A stretch of DNA of 8,325 bases from QHWK01 sp035315685 (GTDB lineage Bacteria; Acidobacteriota; Vicinamibacteria; Vicinamibacterales; CAVVIG01), in NCBI GenBank assembly GCA_035315685.1, contig DATFXR010000513.1, positions 1 to 8,325 of the forward strand, written 5' to 3'. Under the pieces are notes generated by a model that was not told the origin of the DNA, searched no databases, and saw nothing but the letters and a program-made list of their open reading frames with translations. Below, one piece after another: positions 1-6,424 of this stretch (position 1 is the first letter of the stretch; each line of letters starts with the position of its first letter). A program made the translations under genes and the position numbers.

Positions 1-1
1 C

Positions 2-406
2 GCGCTGGGGCGTGTGCACCCGCGGTGGCGCTCGCCCCACGTCGCGCTGGTCACCTGCGCGGTGCTGGCCGGAATCTTCACGATCCTCTCGCTGGCCGGC
101 TCGACCGTCGCGGAGGCGTATCAAGTGCTGCTGAAGGCAGCCGTCGTCATCCAGCTGATTCCGTTCACGTATCTGTTCCTCGGACTGGTCAGAACGGACG
201 GCGTGGCGCGGTCGGCGCGCGCCGCCGGCGTGCTCGGTCTCTGCACGACGATGATCGGGCTCGGCGCGGCGTTCCTGCCGACGTCAGACGTGCGGAGCGT
301 GACGCTCTTCGAAACGAAACTGATCGTCGGCGTCGTCGGGCCGACGGCACTTGGATGGTTCCTTTTCCGGCGGACGCAGCGCAAGGCGCCTCAGATGCCG
401 GCGTGA
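2..406 (+). CDS. APC-superfamily amino-acid/polyamine-type permease, C-terminal part (5' end outside window)
   Basis: The frame is open from the first bases, so the gene starts upstream; 134 residues are visible. An early GTG at 14 is probably internal, because the preceding codons (Ala-Leu-Gly-Arg) continue the family-like stretch 'GRVHPRWRSPHVAL'. This resembles the cytoplasmic loop before TM9 of APC permeases (a charged 'R-x-HP-R...PH/P-A' pattern). Four hydrophobic segments follow, consistent with TM9-TM12: about residues 13-32, 37-61, 70-91 and 98-118. The protein ends in a short basic cytoplasmic tail. APC permeases import amino acids, polyamines or related amines by secondary transport across the inner membrane. 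Substrate cannot be read from this fragment, but the next gene, 33 bp downstream on the same strand, is a spermidine dehydrogenase-type enzyme, so an amine or polyamine is a reasonable guess. The superfamily assignment is fairly good and the substrate is inference. Confidence 0.75.
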   Translation, partial: ALGRVHPRWRSPHVALVTCAVLAGIFTILSLAGSTVAEAYQVLLKAAVVIQLIPFTYLFLGLVRTDGVARSARAAGVLGLCTTMIGLGAAFLPTSDVRSVTLFETKLIVGVVGPTALGWFLFRRTQRKAPQMPA

Positions 407-427
407 CGGACGCTGCCGCTTCAATTC

Positions 428-431
428 AGGA
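428..431 (+). promoter_or_regulatory. Ribosome binding site of the spdH-like gene
   Basis: The motif agga lies 8 nt before the ATG at 440. It supports that start, which lies upstream of the conserved 'ELGM...RRDFLNG' N-terminus. The gap to the permease stop is only 33 bp, so the two genes are probably cotranscribed. Confidence 0.5.
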
Positions 432-439
432 CAACAGCC

Positions 440-2446
440 ATGACAGACGATGAGGATCGCAATCACGCACGCGAGTGCGAGCTCGGAATGAACCGTGCCA
501 TCGCGCGACGCGACTTCCTCAACGGCATCGCGGTCGGCGTCAGAGCGACGGTGGCAGGGCGGATCGCTGCCGGCATTCCAGGCATGGAGGCGATGCTCGA
601 CGCCGCCGGCTTCGCGCAGGACACGCCGGGATACTATCCGCCGGCGCTGACCGGGATGCGCGGCAGCCACGACGGATCGTTCGACGTGTCGCACGCGCTT
701 CGCGACAATCGCTTCTGGACGTCCTCGACGCGGCCGATCAGCACGAACGAGACCTACGACCTGGTGATCGTCGGCGGCGGGATCAGCGGGCTCGCGGCCG
801 CTTATTTTTTCCGCGAGCGATCGCCGTCCGCCCGTATCCTCATTCTCGACAACCACGACGACTTCGGCGGTCATGCGAAGCGAAACGAATTCCGGCCGGG
901 CGGCACACTGTGGATCGCCAACGGGGGCACGGCGGGCATCTCGTCGCCGTTCACCTACAGCGCCGAGGCACTCCGGCTGATGTCGGCGATCGGCATCGAT
1001 CCGGTCGCGCTGTCAGCGGAAGCGACGAAGGCTGCCGATCGATCCGTCTTCGCCGGGCTGCAGAACGCGTACTTCTTCGACAAAGAAACGTTCGGCGTCG
1101 ATCGGCTCGTCGTCGGCACGCCGGGCGGCGGCCGCGGCCGCGGCGCCGGCAGTGCGGTCACGACCTGGGAGGAGTTTCTTGCGAAGACGCCGTTGTCGGC
1201 GCAGGCGCAGAAGGACATCGCGCGTCTCGAGACCGCGCGCGTCGACTACCTGCCCGGTCTCTCGAACGACGAGAAGAAGGATCGGCTGTCGCGGATCAGC
1301 TACGAGGATTTCCTGCTGAAGGTCGTCAAGGTCCACCCGGACGTGATTCCGTTCTATCAGGTGCGCACGCACGGGTTGTACGGCATCGGCATCGATGCGG
1401 TCGGCGCGTTGGAATGCTGGGGCTATCACTATCCCGGTTTCGACGGCATGAATCTCGATCCGGAAGCGACCGGCCGCATGAGCTACACCGCGCGGGGCGA
1501 CGCGACGCCGAAGCCGCCGTACAACTTCCATTTTCCGGACGGCAACGCGTCGGTGGCGCGGCTGCTGGTGCGCGCGCTGATTCCCGACGCGCTGCCCGGC
1601 AGGACGGCGCAGGACAGCGTGCTTGCGCGTGTGGATTACGGCGCGCTCGATCGCGCCGGCGCGCCAGTTCGCATCCGGTTGAGCAGCACGGCGGCGCGCG
1701 TCCGCCACGTCGGCGCGACCGGATCGGCGCAGGAGGTCGAGGTGTCGTACGGCCGCGACAAGAAGGTGTACACGGTGCGCGGGAAAGGTGTCGTGCTCGC
1801 GTGCTGGAACATGATGATTCCGTACATCTGTCCCGATCTGCCTGCGGCGCAGAAGGAGGCGCTCAAGTACGGCGTCAAGGTACCGCTGGTCTACACGAGC
1901 GTGTCGCTCCGCAACTGGACGGCCTTCAAGAAGCTCGGAATCAACGGTGCAACCACGCCGGGGATGTACCACACCGGCGTCCGGCTCGAAGTGCCGACGG
2001 TGATCGGCGGCTACGATCCGATGCCGAAGGCGCCGGTCGATCCGATTCTCGTTCGGATGACGCGGACGCCATGCAAGCCGGGCCTGCCGGCACGCGATCA
2101 GCAGCGCGCCGGGCACGTCGAGCTGTTGACGACGTCGTTTCGCACCTTCGAGCTGAAGATTCGCGATCAGCTCGCGCGCGTGCTCGCCGGCGGCGGCTTC
2201 GATCCGGCGCGCGACATCGACGCGATCACCGTCAACCGGTGGCCGCACGGGTACGCGTACGAGTACAACCCGCTGTGGGATCCGGACTGGCCCGAGGGTC
2301 AGTCGCCGTGTGAACTCGGACGCAAGCCGTTCGGCCGCATCACGATCGCGAATTCCGACGCCGGCGCGGCGGCGTATACCGATTCCGCGATCGACCAGGC
2401 CTTCCGCGCGGTCAAGGAGCTCACCGCCGCCGAGGGGTCCGGCTAA
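440..2446 (+). CDS. spdH: FAD-dependent oxidoreductase, spermidine dehydrogenase (SpdH) family, Tat-type N-terminus
   Basis: This is a 668-residue protein. The N-terminus carries 'ELGMNRAIARRDFLNG' (residues 15-30), a twin-arginine motif (R23-R24-D-F-L) followed by a weakly hydrophobic stretch and a possible Ala-x-Ala-like end near residue 60, so export in folded, cofactor-loaded form is likely. A Rossmann dinucleotide site follows at 107-117 (DLVIVGGGISG). An acidic residue at D137 ends the second strand, and 'DDFGGHAKRNEF' at 140-151 is typical of flavin amine oxidase-like enzymes. Near residues 598-612 is 'NRWPHGYAYEYNPLWD', and the C-terminal 'ITIANSDAGAAAYTDSAIDQA' (about 636-656) completes the FAD site. 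These blocks match the family annotated as spermidine dehydrogenase, which in studied members oxidises spermidine to 1,3-diaminopropane and 4-aminobutanal. The family is diverse and often annotated only as an NAD(P)/FAD-binding protein, so substrate is uncertain. The upstream permease supports a role in amine use. Confidence 0.8.
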   Translation: MTDDEDRNHARECELGMNRAIARRDFLNGIAVGVRATVAGRIAAGIPGMEAMLDAAGFAQDTPGYYPPALTGMRGSHDGSFDVSHALRDNRFWTSSTRPISTNETYDLVIVGGGISGLAAAYFFRERSPSARILILDNHDDFGGHAKRNEFRPGGTLWIANGGTAGISSPFTYSAEALRLMSAIGIDPVALSAEATKAADRSVFAGLQNAYFFDKETFGVDRLVVGTPGGGRGRGAGSAVTTWEEFLAKTPLSAQAQKDIARLETARVDYLPGLSNDEKKDRLSRISYEDFLLKVVKVHPDVIPFYQVRTHGLYGIGIDAVGALECWGYHYPGFDGMNLDPEATGRMSYTARGDATPKPPYNFHFPDGNASVARLLVRALIPDALPGRTAQDSVLARVDYGALDRAGAPVRIRLSSTAARVRHVGATGSAQEVEVSYGRDKKVYTVRGKGVVLACWNMMIPYICPDLPAAQKEALKYGVKVPLVYTSVSLRNWTAFKKLGINGATTPGMYHTGVRLEVPTVIGGYDPMPKAPVDPILVRMTRTPCKPGLPARDQQRAGHVELLTTSFRTFELKIRDQLARVLAGGGFDPARDIDAITVNRWPHGYAYEYNPLWDPDWPEGQSPCELGRKPFGRITIANSDAGAAAYTDSAIDQAFRAVKELTAAEGSG

Positions 2447-2499
2447 AGCCGGACACTACGACAAATCCCGTCAGCGGCAGTGTCCGGCTTCAGCCGGAC
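2437..2499. repeat. REP-like paired hairpin element overlapping the spdH stop codon
   Basis: Two near-perfect hairpins share identical 8-bp arms: gtccggct/agccggac at 2437-2444 with 2447-2454 (loop aa), and at 2482-2489 with 2492-2499 (loop tc). The two units are also inverted relative to each other: 2437-2457 and the reverse complement of 2479-2499 match at 20 of 21 positions, separated by 21 bp. This is the layout of a compound REP/BIME-like element. The TAA stop of the oxidoreductase (2444-2446) lies in the first hairpin, so the last codons of the gene come from the element. Such GC-rich stems at a 3' end may stabilise the mRNA or help terminate transcription, but no T-run follows. Confidence 0.7.
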
Positions 2500-2681
2500 C
2501 GTGATCCGATTCAGCGCGCGTAACCAGCCGCCCATCGCAGCTGCCCGTCCATCAGGCTCGAAGTTTGGCAGCGACGGCCGTGCGCCCATTGAGCGGCTCG
2601 CGCTGCGAAAAGCCTGCCGCCTCCCACGAAGGCACGAAGGCACGAAGGGCACGAAGGACAATTTGTACAAGCACGAAGGCG
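2447..2681. other. Convergent intergenic region without a gene
   Basis: This is the 235-bp gap between the plus-strand oxidoreductase and the 3' end of the minus-strand metal operon. It holds the paired hairpin element at its left end and a cacgaagg tandem repeat at its right. Open frames crossing it have no recognisable protein features and are dominated by translated repeat sequence. I see no RNA gene and no canonical terminator with a T-run on either strand. Confidence 0.6.
2625..2679. repeat. Short tandem repeat of cacgaagg
   Basis: The 8-mer cacgaagg occurs at 2625-2632, 2633-2640, 2641-2648 and, after one extra g, 2650-2657. A separate fifth copy is at 2672-2679, beside the small palindrome ttgtacaa (2663-2670). 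From memory, similar cacgaagg-type repeats are scattered between genes in several Acidobacteria- and Planctomycetes-type genomes. The repeat ends just before the stop codon of the minus-strand gene at 2682. Confidence 0.75.
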
Positions 2682-3323
2682 TCAGCGTCGAGCGGCGGCT
2701 TGCGCGGGACCGACCGCGTAAAGCTGCGTCCACCCTTCCGCCTGCGGCATGCGCACGAGCCGCGGCGCAATCCCTCGTCCATCGCCGTGCACCCAGGTGG
2801 ACACATGCAGCATGCCGCCGTCCTGGAGCCGATGGTGCTCCTCGTCCTCGAACGTCTGATCGGGCGGCACGCCTGGAGTCGGCTCGGTGACGAGCAGCAG
2901 CCACGCCGGAAGTCCAGCGGTCGTGGGAATGCCGATGTAGTTCACCATCGTTCCGCTCTGCACGAGTCTCCACACGAAGCTCGATCGCTGCGTCGGATCG
3001 TGTGCGAACGGCGGGACGCCGGCCGCCGCGAGCGAGTCGGGCGTCGGCCAGGCACTGGCCGTGGAACGCGCCGCTTCGGCCTCGAGCAGTCCTTCCTGCA
3101 GCTCCCTGAACATCCGTTGCTCCGTGGGGACGCGATCCGCGATCAGCTTCTGGAACGGCAGCAGATTTCGCTGACGCGGCGCATTGCCGCCGACGCCGGC
3201 CATCATCGCGGCGTAGATCCAGACGCCAATCGTGATGCCCATCGACGCGCGGACCACGGCGAGCAGCTCAGCCCGAGCCGACAGCGTCTCGACCTGCACG
3301 CGGCGCGCGGTCGTCGTGCTCAT
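2682..3323 (-). CDS. Single-pass membrane-anchored periplasmic protein with acidic/His motif (paralogue B, metal-transport associated)
   Basis: This is a 213-residue protein and the last gene of the metal operon. The frame stays open to 3833, but the upstream part is antisense to the permease. The ATG at 3323 overlaps the permease stop (ATGA, 4 bp) and gives a sensible topology. Residues 1-20 are a cytoplasmic tail and about 20-42 one transmembrane helix; the rest is predicted periplasmic. The protein is clearly homologous to the one encoded at 5831-6424. Shared blocks are LLPxQxL (about 54-60), the EGLLxAE region (77-83), the VNYxGxP block (127-133), the PAWLL block (139-144) and EP-x-PG (147-151). 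The strongest is 'EEHHRLQDGGMLHVSTWVH' (161-179), with H163, H164, H173 and H179. Four histidines in an acidic setting suggest metal binding, but this is inference. I recall a DUF of this length beside zinc-type ABC transporters (possibly DUF6162) and cannot confirm the number. Function is unknown; likely roles are metal delivery or modulation of the transporter. Confidence 0.8.
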   Translation of the reverse strand: MSTTTARRVQVETLSARAELLAVVRASMGITIGVWIYAAMMAGVGGNAPRQRNLLPFQKLIADRVPTEQRMFRELQEGLLEAEAARSTASAWPTPDSLAAAGVPPFAHDPTQRSSFVWRLVQSGTMVNYIGIPTTAGLPAWLLLVTEPTPGVPPDQTFEDEEHHRLQDGGMLHVSTWVHGDGRGIAPRLVRMPQAEGWTQLYAVGPAQAAARR

Positions 3324-4198
3324 GCGAGGCGCCTGCGACGGCTCGCGCGCACGGCGAGAGTCATGAAAAAGATCGAGCTCACCGCCAGCACGACGGCGCC
3401 GCCGGTCGGGACGAGAAACCTGGTTGACACCGCGAGCCCGCCCGCACCGGCGAAGAAGGCCACTGCGATGCTCCAGGCCAGATAGCTGCGGGTGCTGTTC
3501 GCGACATTCCGTCCGGCCGCGGCCGGCACCACGACGAGCGCCTCGACCAGGAGCGCGCCGATGATCTTCAGGCTGACGACGATCGACAGCGTGAGCAGCA
3601 CGGCGAAGAAGTACTCGAGAAAAATCGACTGCGCGCCGGCGACCTGCGCCAGCGACGGGTTCAGGCTGTCGAGCAGCAGACGGTTGTACTCGCGTACCAG
3701 CAGGATCGAAACCAGCAGTCCGACGAAGACCAGCAACAGCAGATCGCCGTCGGTCACCGTCAGCAGGCTGCCGAACAACACCGACTCCACCTGGTGGACG
3801 TTGAACTGGCGCGTCAGCGCTACCAGCAGGCACAGTCCCAGGCCGAGCGTCAGCGCGTGAAATACGCCGATGAGCGTGTCGGGCGGCAGCGTCGCGCGCC
3901 GTTTGACGTACACCATCGCGAGGGTCGAGAGCAGGCAGAAGCCGAACATGCCGCCGTACGGCGCGTTGAGCGGCTCGCCGAGCAGCAGACCGATCGCGAC
4001 ACCGGTGAGCGCAGCCTGGCCGAGCGCCGCGCTGAAGAACGCCATGCGTCGAGTGACGACCAGGTGACTCAAGCCGCCGAGGATCGGCGCGAGCACGAGG
4101 ACGCAGAGAAACCCGCGAATGAGAAACGGATACTGAAAGTCGGCCGGGAGCATCCCGCGACGCGCCAGCTCGGCGATCCAGGCGTAGAAGGCCGTCAT
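3320..4198 (-). CDS. Metal ABC transporter permease (ABC-3 family, ZnuB/MntB type)
   Basis: This is a 292-residue integral membrane protein with about eight hydrophobic helices, the usual size for ABC-3 permeases that form the channel for zinc, manganese or iron import. Family signatures are 'FFSAALGQAALTGVAIG' (about 54-70), corresponding to the conserved S/GLSHAALPGVA-type block, and 'KIIGALLVEALVVVPAAAGRN' (211-231), corresponding to the K-x-VG-x-LL-x-ALL-x-PAA-x-A block. In the first block the usual histidine is replaced by glutamine (Q61). The ATG at 4198 overlaps the ATPase stop by 4 bp (ATGA) and has a strong GGAGG five bases upstream. Its own stop overlaps the start of paralogue B in the same way. 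The specific metal is not decided by sequence. Confidence 0.92.
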   Translation of the reverse strand: MTAFYAWIAELARRGMLPADFQYPFLIRGFLCVLVLAPILGGLSHLVVTRRMAFFSAALGQAALTGVAIGLLLGEPLNAPYGGMFGFCLLSTLAMVYVKRRATLPPDTLIGVFHALTLGLGLCLLVALTRQFNVHQVESVLFGSLLTVTDGDLLLLVFVGLLVSILLVREYNRLLLDSLNPSLAQVAGAQSIFLEYFFAVLLTLSIVVSLKIIGALLVEALVVVPAAAGRNVANSTRSYLAWSIAVAFFAGAGGLAVSTRFLVPTGGAVVLAVSSIFFMTLAVRASRRRRLA

Positions 4199-4929
4199 CG
4201 GCGCCTCCGCCGGTCGTGGGATGCGAACGCGGCGTCGAACGCCGCTCCCTGTTCGAGCACGGCGTCCGGCGTCCCGTCGGCCAGGACGCGGCGATCGAGC
4301 AGCGTCACGCGATCCGCGACGCGTCGCACCCGATCGAAGTCGTGCGACACCATCACGATCGTCGTTCGGCGCTCGCGTTTCATCACCAGCAGCGTCTCTT
4401 CGAGCCAGCGTGCGGAGGCGTCGTCCAGCCCGCTCCCCGGCTCGTCGAGGATCAGCAGTTCCGGCTCGGGATCGAGCGCGTGCGCGAGCAGCACGCGCCG
4501 GAGCTCGCCGCCGGAGAGCACCGCGAGCGGCCGCCGCTCGAGCCCGGTGAGGCCGACCCGGGCGAGCAGATCGGCAATCGCGCGTCGCGTGCGGCGGCTG
4601 ATGCCGAGGCAGACCGGACGGCGCTGCCGCGTCAGGGCAAGGAAATCCTCGACGGTGACCGGAAGCGTCGGATCGATTGGAAACGACTGCGGCACGTAGC
4701 CGATCGCGCTGTTGCCGCGCCAGTTGAGCACGATGCGACCCTCGAACCCGGTCTGGCCGAGGACCGCGAGGAGCAGCGTACTCTTGCCCGCCCCGTTCGG
4801 CCCGACGATGACGTGCAGCGCGCCGCGCTCGACACGAATCGTGACGCCGTCGAGCAGCGCCTCCTGGTGGCGGCGAATCGTGACGCCTTCGATCTCGACG
4901 ATGGCAGACTCGATTGGTTCCTCGATCAC
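4195..4929 (-). CDS. Metal ABC transporter ATP-binding protein (ZnuC/MntA type)
   Basis: This is a 244-residue ABC ATPase, the normal size for zinc/manganese-type ATPases. It carries Walker A GPNGAGKST (43-51), Q-loop Q81 in YVPQS, signature LSGGE (138-142), Walker B LLILDEP (158-164) followed by a D-loop (SGLDD), and the switch histidine H196 in VSHDFD. The start is GTG at 4929, overlapping the stop of the substrate-binding protein by 4 bp (GTGA). No other start fits before the conserved core, and the Shine-Dalgarno is weak (GAAG), consistent with coupled translation. The C-terminus ends in an arginine run (HDRRRRR). It powers the permease encoded immediately downstream from the cytoplasmic face of the membrane. 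Confidence 0.93.
   Translation of the reverse strand: MIEEPIESAIVEIEGVTIRRHQEALLDGVTIRVERGALHVIVGPNGAGKSTLLLAVLGQTGFEGRIVLNWRGNSAIGYVPQSFPIDPTLPVTVEDFLALTRQRRPVCLGISRRTRRAIADLLARVGLTGLERRPLAVLSGGELRRVLLAHALDPEPELLILDEPGSGLDDASARWLEETLLVMKRERRTTIVMVSHDFDRVRRVADRVTLLDRRVLADGTPDAVLEQGAAFDAAFASHDRRRRR
4204..4208 (-). promoter_or_regulatory. Strong Shine-Dalgarno for the ABC permease, inside the ATPase gene
   Basis: Read on the minus strand, GGAGG lies 5 nt before the ATG at 4198. It is embedded in the run of arginine codons that ends the ATPase gene. It fixes the permease start and indicates translational coupling across the 4-bp overlap. Confidence 0.7.
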
Positions 4930-5825
4930 GCTTCGGTGACCAGCGCGCGGATCATGGTGTCGGCGTTGCGCTGCATCTCGCGCTCGAACTTGTCGGCGGT
5001 GTAGGCGCCGGACGCGATGTGCGTGATGGTGTACACCTTCACGCCGGCCGCGTCGCGGAGCACCTTCAGCATCGCCTCCGGAAACGTCTCTTCGCTGAAG
5101 ACGACGCGAATCTTCTCGCGCTGCAGCAGCTTCACCATATCGCGGAGCTCGGCCGCGGACGGCGTCAGCCCGTGCGCCGGCTGGACGACGCCCGCCACTT
5201 CGAGGCCGAATTCCTGCAGCAGATATCCGTAGCCGTCGTGCACCGTGACCACCCGCGTGATCTTCGCTTCGGCGAGCTGCGCCGCCGCCTTCGACTTGAT
5301 GACGCGGAGCCGGCGCGCGTAGTCGGCGGCGTTTCGCTGAAGGGCGGCCGCGTCGTTCGGCCGGAGCGCTGCCAGCGCCTTCTGGATCGCGTAGGTCTGC
5401 TGGATCGCGTTCGTGAACGAAATGAAGGTATGCGAGTTGACGCCGGTGCCGTGTGCGGCGTGAATCTGCGGCGTCGTGTCGTTGACGCGGATGATCGTCA
5501 GCTTCGTGTTCCCCGACGACTTGATCATCGGCATGATGAAGTCGTCGTGTCCGATGCTGTTGACGACGATCGCGTCGAGGTCGATGAGCTTCTTGATGTC
5601 GTCAGGGCGCGGCTGATAGTCGCCGGCGTCGATCTCGCCGGGCAGGACTGGCCGCACCTCGTAGCCGGCCAGGTCGCCGACGACGTTCTTCGTCCACGAA
5701 TAGTAGGGGTGCAGCGTGACGCCGACCTTCAGCGTCGGCTTCGCCTGGGCGGACGCTGCGACAGGCACGGCGAGCAGCGCCGCCGAAGCGAAGCACACGA
5801 CGATCCGGGACAGCAGTCGCGTCAT
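4926..5825 (-). CDS. Metal ABC transporter substrate-binding protein (ZnuA/TroA-like, cluster A-I) with altered metal site
   Basis: This 299-residue protein has a Sec signal peptide: basic MTRLLSR, a hydrophobic core and ASAQA, with likely cleavage near residues 26-28. The mature part follows the ZnuA/TroA plan: VGVTLHPYYSW (34-44), DYQPRPDDIKKL (69-80), the second-lobe SHTFISFTNAIQQ (131-143, like PHVWLDPxNA), VTVHDGYGYLLQEFGLEVAGV (193-213), and PSAAEL with VVFSEETF (222-248). Of the usual four ligands, H132 and H196 are present. The first histidine (usual DPHxYxP) is replaced by glycine (D66-A67-G68-D69-Y70), and the late aspartate (usual LDP) is replaced in TITHIAS (266-272). Extra histidines at 39, 93 and 269 could compensate. 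ATG 5825 is chosen because GGAG lies 9 nt upstream; an ATG at 5834 has GGAG directly abutting it. The protein presumably delivers metal to the downstream permease. Confidence 0.9.
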   Translation of the reverse strand: MTRLLSRIVVCFASAALLAVPVAASAQAKPTLKVGVTLHPYYSWTKNVVGDLAGYEVRPVLPGEIDAGDYQPRPDDIKKLIDLDAIVVNSIGHDDFIMPMIKSSGNTKLTIIRVNDTTPQIHAAHGTGVNSHTFISFTNAIQQTYAIQKALAALRPNDAAALQRNAADYARRLRVIKSKAAAQLAEAKITRVVTVHDGYGYLLQEFGLEVAGVVQPAHGLTPSAAELRDMVKLLQREKIRVVFSEETFPEAMLKVLRDAAGVKVYTITHIASGAYTADKFEREMQRNADTMIRALVTEA

Positions 5826-5830
5826 GCCGA

Positions 5831-6424
5831 TCATCTCCGGTTGTAGTACACGGGATTGGGTGGTGTCGAAAACACCTCGATCCATCCGCTGTTCTGGGGC
5901 TGGCGCACGAATCCGAGCGGCACCTGCGCTCCGTAGCGGTGCATCCACACGTAGGTATGCAGCATCGTACCGTCAGGCAGCCGATGGTGCTCGTCGTCTT
6001 CCGGCGCCGGGTCGGGCGCCATACCGGGTTCGGGCTCCTGAATCTCTAACAGCCAGGCCGGCGCCGACGGATCGCCTGGAACGCCGAAGTAGTTGACGAT
6101 CGCGCCCTGATCGAGTCGCGACCACTGATGGCCCGGTCCGAGCGGCGCCTGCTCGGGCCACGCGCCACGCCGGGCGCGCTCCCCTTCAGCGATCAGCAGT
6201 CCCTCGCGAATCGCTCGGAACGCCTGCCGATCCGCCTCGGGGAGTGTGCCGGCCAGCGTTTGATACGGGAGCAGGTCCTTTCCGCTGTCACGCGCTTTCG
6301 TGGCGTTCAGCCCGAGATACACGGCAATCACGCTGACGATCCCGACGGCGATGACGATCACGCCGAGCCGCTCGCGCCCTGCGCTCTTCGCCGATTCACC
6401 GGAGTGAACGGTCTGGCCCGGCAT
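5831..6424 (-). CDS. Single-pass membrane-anchored periplasmic protein with acidic/His motif (paralogue A, metal-transport associated)
   Basis: This is a 197-residue protein. The start ATG at 6424 shares its A with the TGA stop of the upstream HupE-like gene (TGATG); the frame's longer 5' extension is antisense or out-of-frame to that gene and is rejected. Residues 1-18 are polar and about 20-38 form one transmembrane helix (GVIVIAVGIVSVIAVYLGL). The remainder is predicted periplasmic. It is homologous to the protein at 2682-3323. The shared blocks are LLPYQTL (51-57), REGLLIAE (73-80), VNYFGVP (110-116), PAWLL (122-126), EPEPG (130-134) and 'DDEHHRLPDGTMLHTYVWMH' (143-162), with H146, H147, H156 and H162 at the same spacings as in paralogue B. 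These invariant histidines next to acidic residues suggest metal coordination. I do not recognise a characterised function. Its position before the substrate-binding protein, with a 5-bp gap, ties it to metal transport. Confidence 0.8.
   Translation of the reverse strand: MPGQTVHSGESAKSAGRERLGVIVIAVGIVSVIAVYLGLNATKARDSGKDLLPYQTLAGTLPEADRQAFRAIREGLLIAEGERARRGAWPEQAPLGPGHQWSRLDQGAIVNYFGVPGDPSAPAWLLEIQEPEPGMAPDPAPEDDEHHRLPDGTMLHTYVWMHRYGAQVPLGFVRQPQNSGWIEVFSTPPNPVYYNRR
5835..5838 (-). promoter_or_regulatory. Shine-Dalgarno deciding the substrate-binding protein start
   Basis: On the minus strand GGAG lies 9 nt before the ATG at 5825 but directly touches an alternative ATG at 5834. The spacing favours 5825, which also gives a clean signal peptide beginning MTRLLSR. 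The site lies inside the last codons of paralogue A. Confidence 0.6.

Noticed and set aside
1013..2248. 411-codon open frame on the minus strand opposite the oxidoreductase gene
   Set aside because: It is an arginine-rich translation typical of high-GC antisense frames with no motif, and the plus strand carries a clear flavoenzyme.
475..2313. 612-codon open frame on the plus strand overlapping the oxidoreductase in another frame
   Set aside because: It is a low-complexity Arg/Ala/Gly translation with no domain, a shadow of the GC-rich real gene.
2625..2679. Tandem repeat considered as a CRISPR array
   Set aside because: The unit is only 8 bp with no spacers of consistent length and no cas genes nearby.
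3324..3833. 5' extension of the paralogue B frame
   Set aside because: The extension reads out of frame through the permease gene. The ATG at 3323 with the ATGA overlap is the better start and matches paralogue A in length.
4914..5846. 310-codon plus-strand open frame opposite the substrate-binding protein (and similar ones at 3794-4699 and 6457-7272)
   Set aside because: Arg/Asp/His-rich antisense frames with no recognisable domain, covering genes with clear motifs on the other strand.
5826..5948. Longer start for the substrate-binding protein (ATG 5834 or 5948)
   Set aside because: The extension overlaps paralogue A and would place polar sequence before the signal peptide; Shine-Dalgarno spacing favours ATG 5825.
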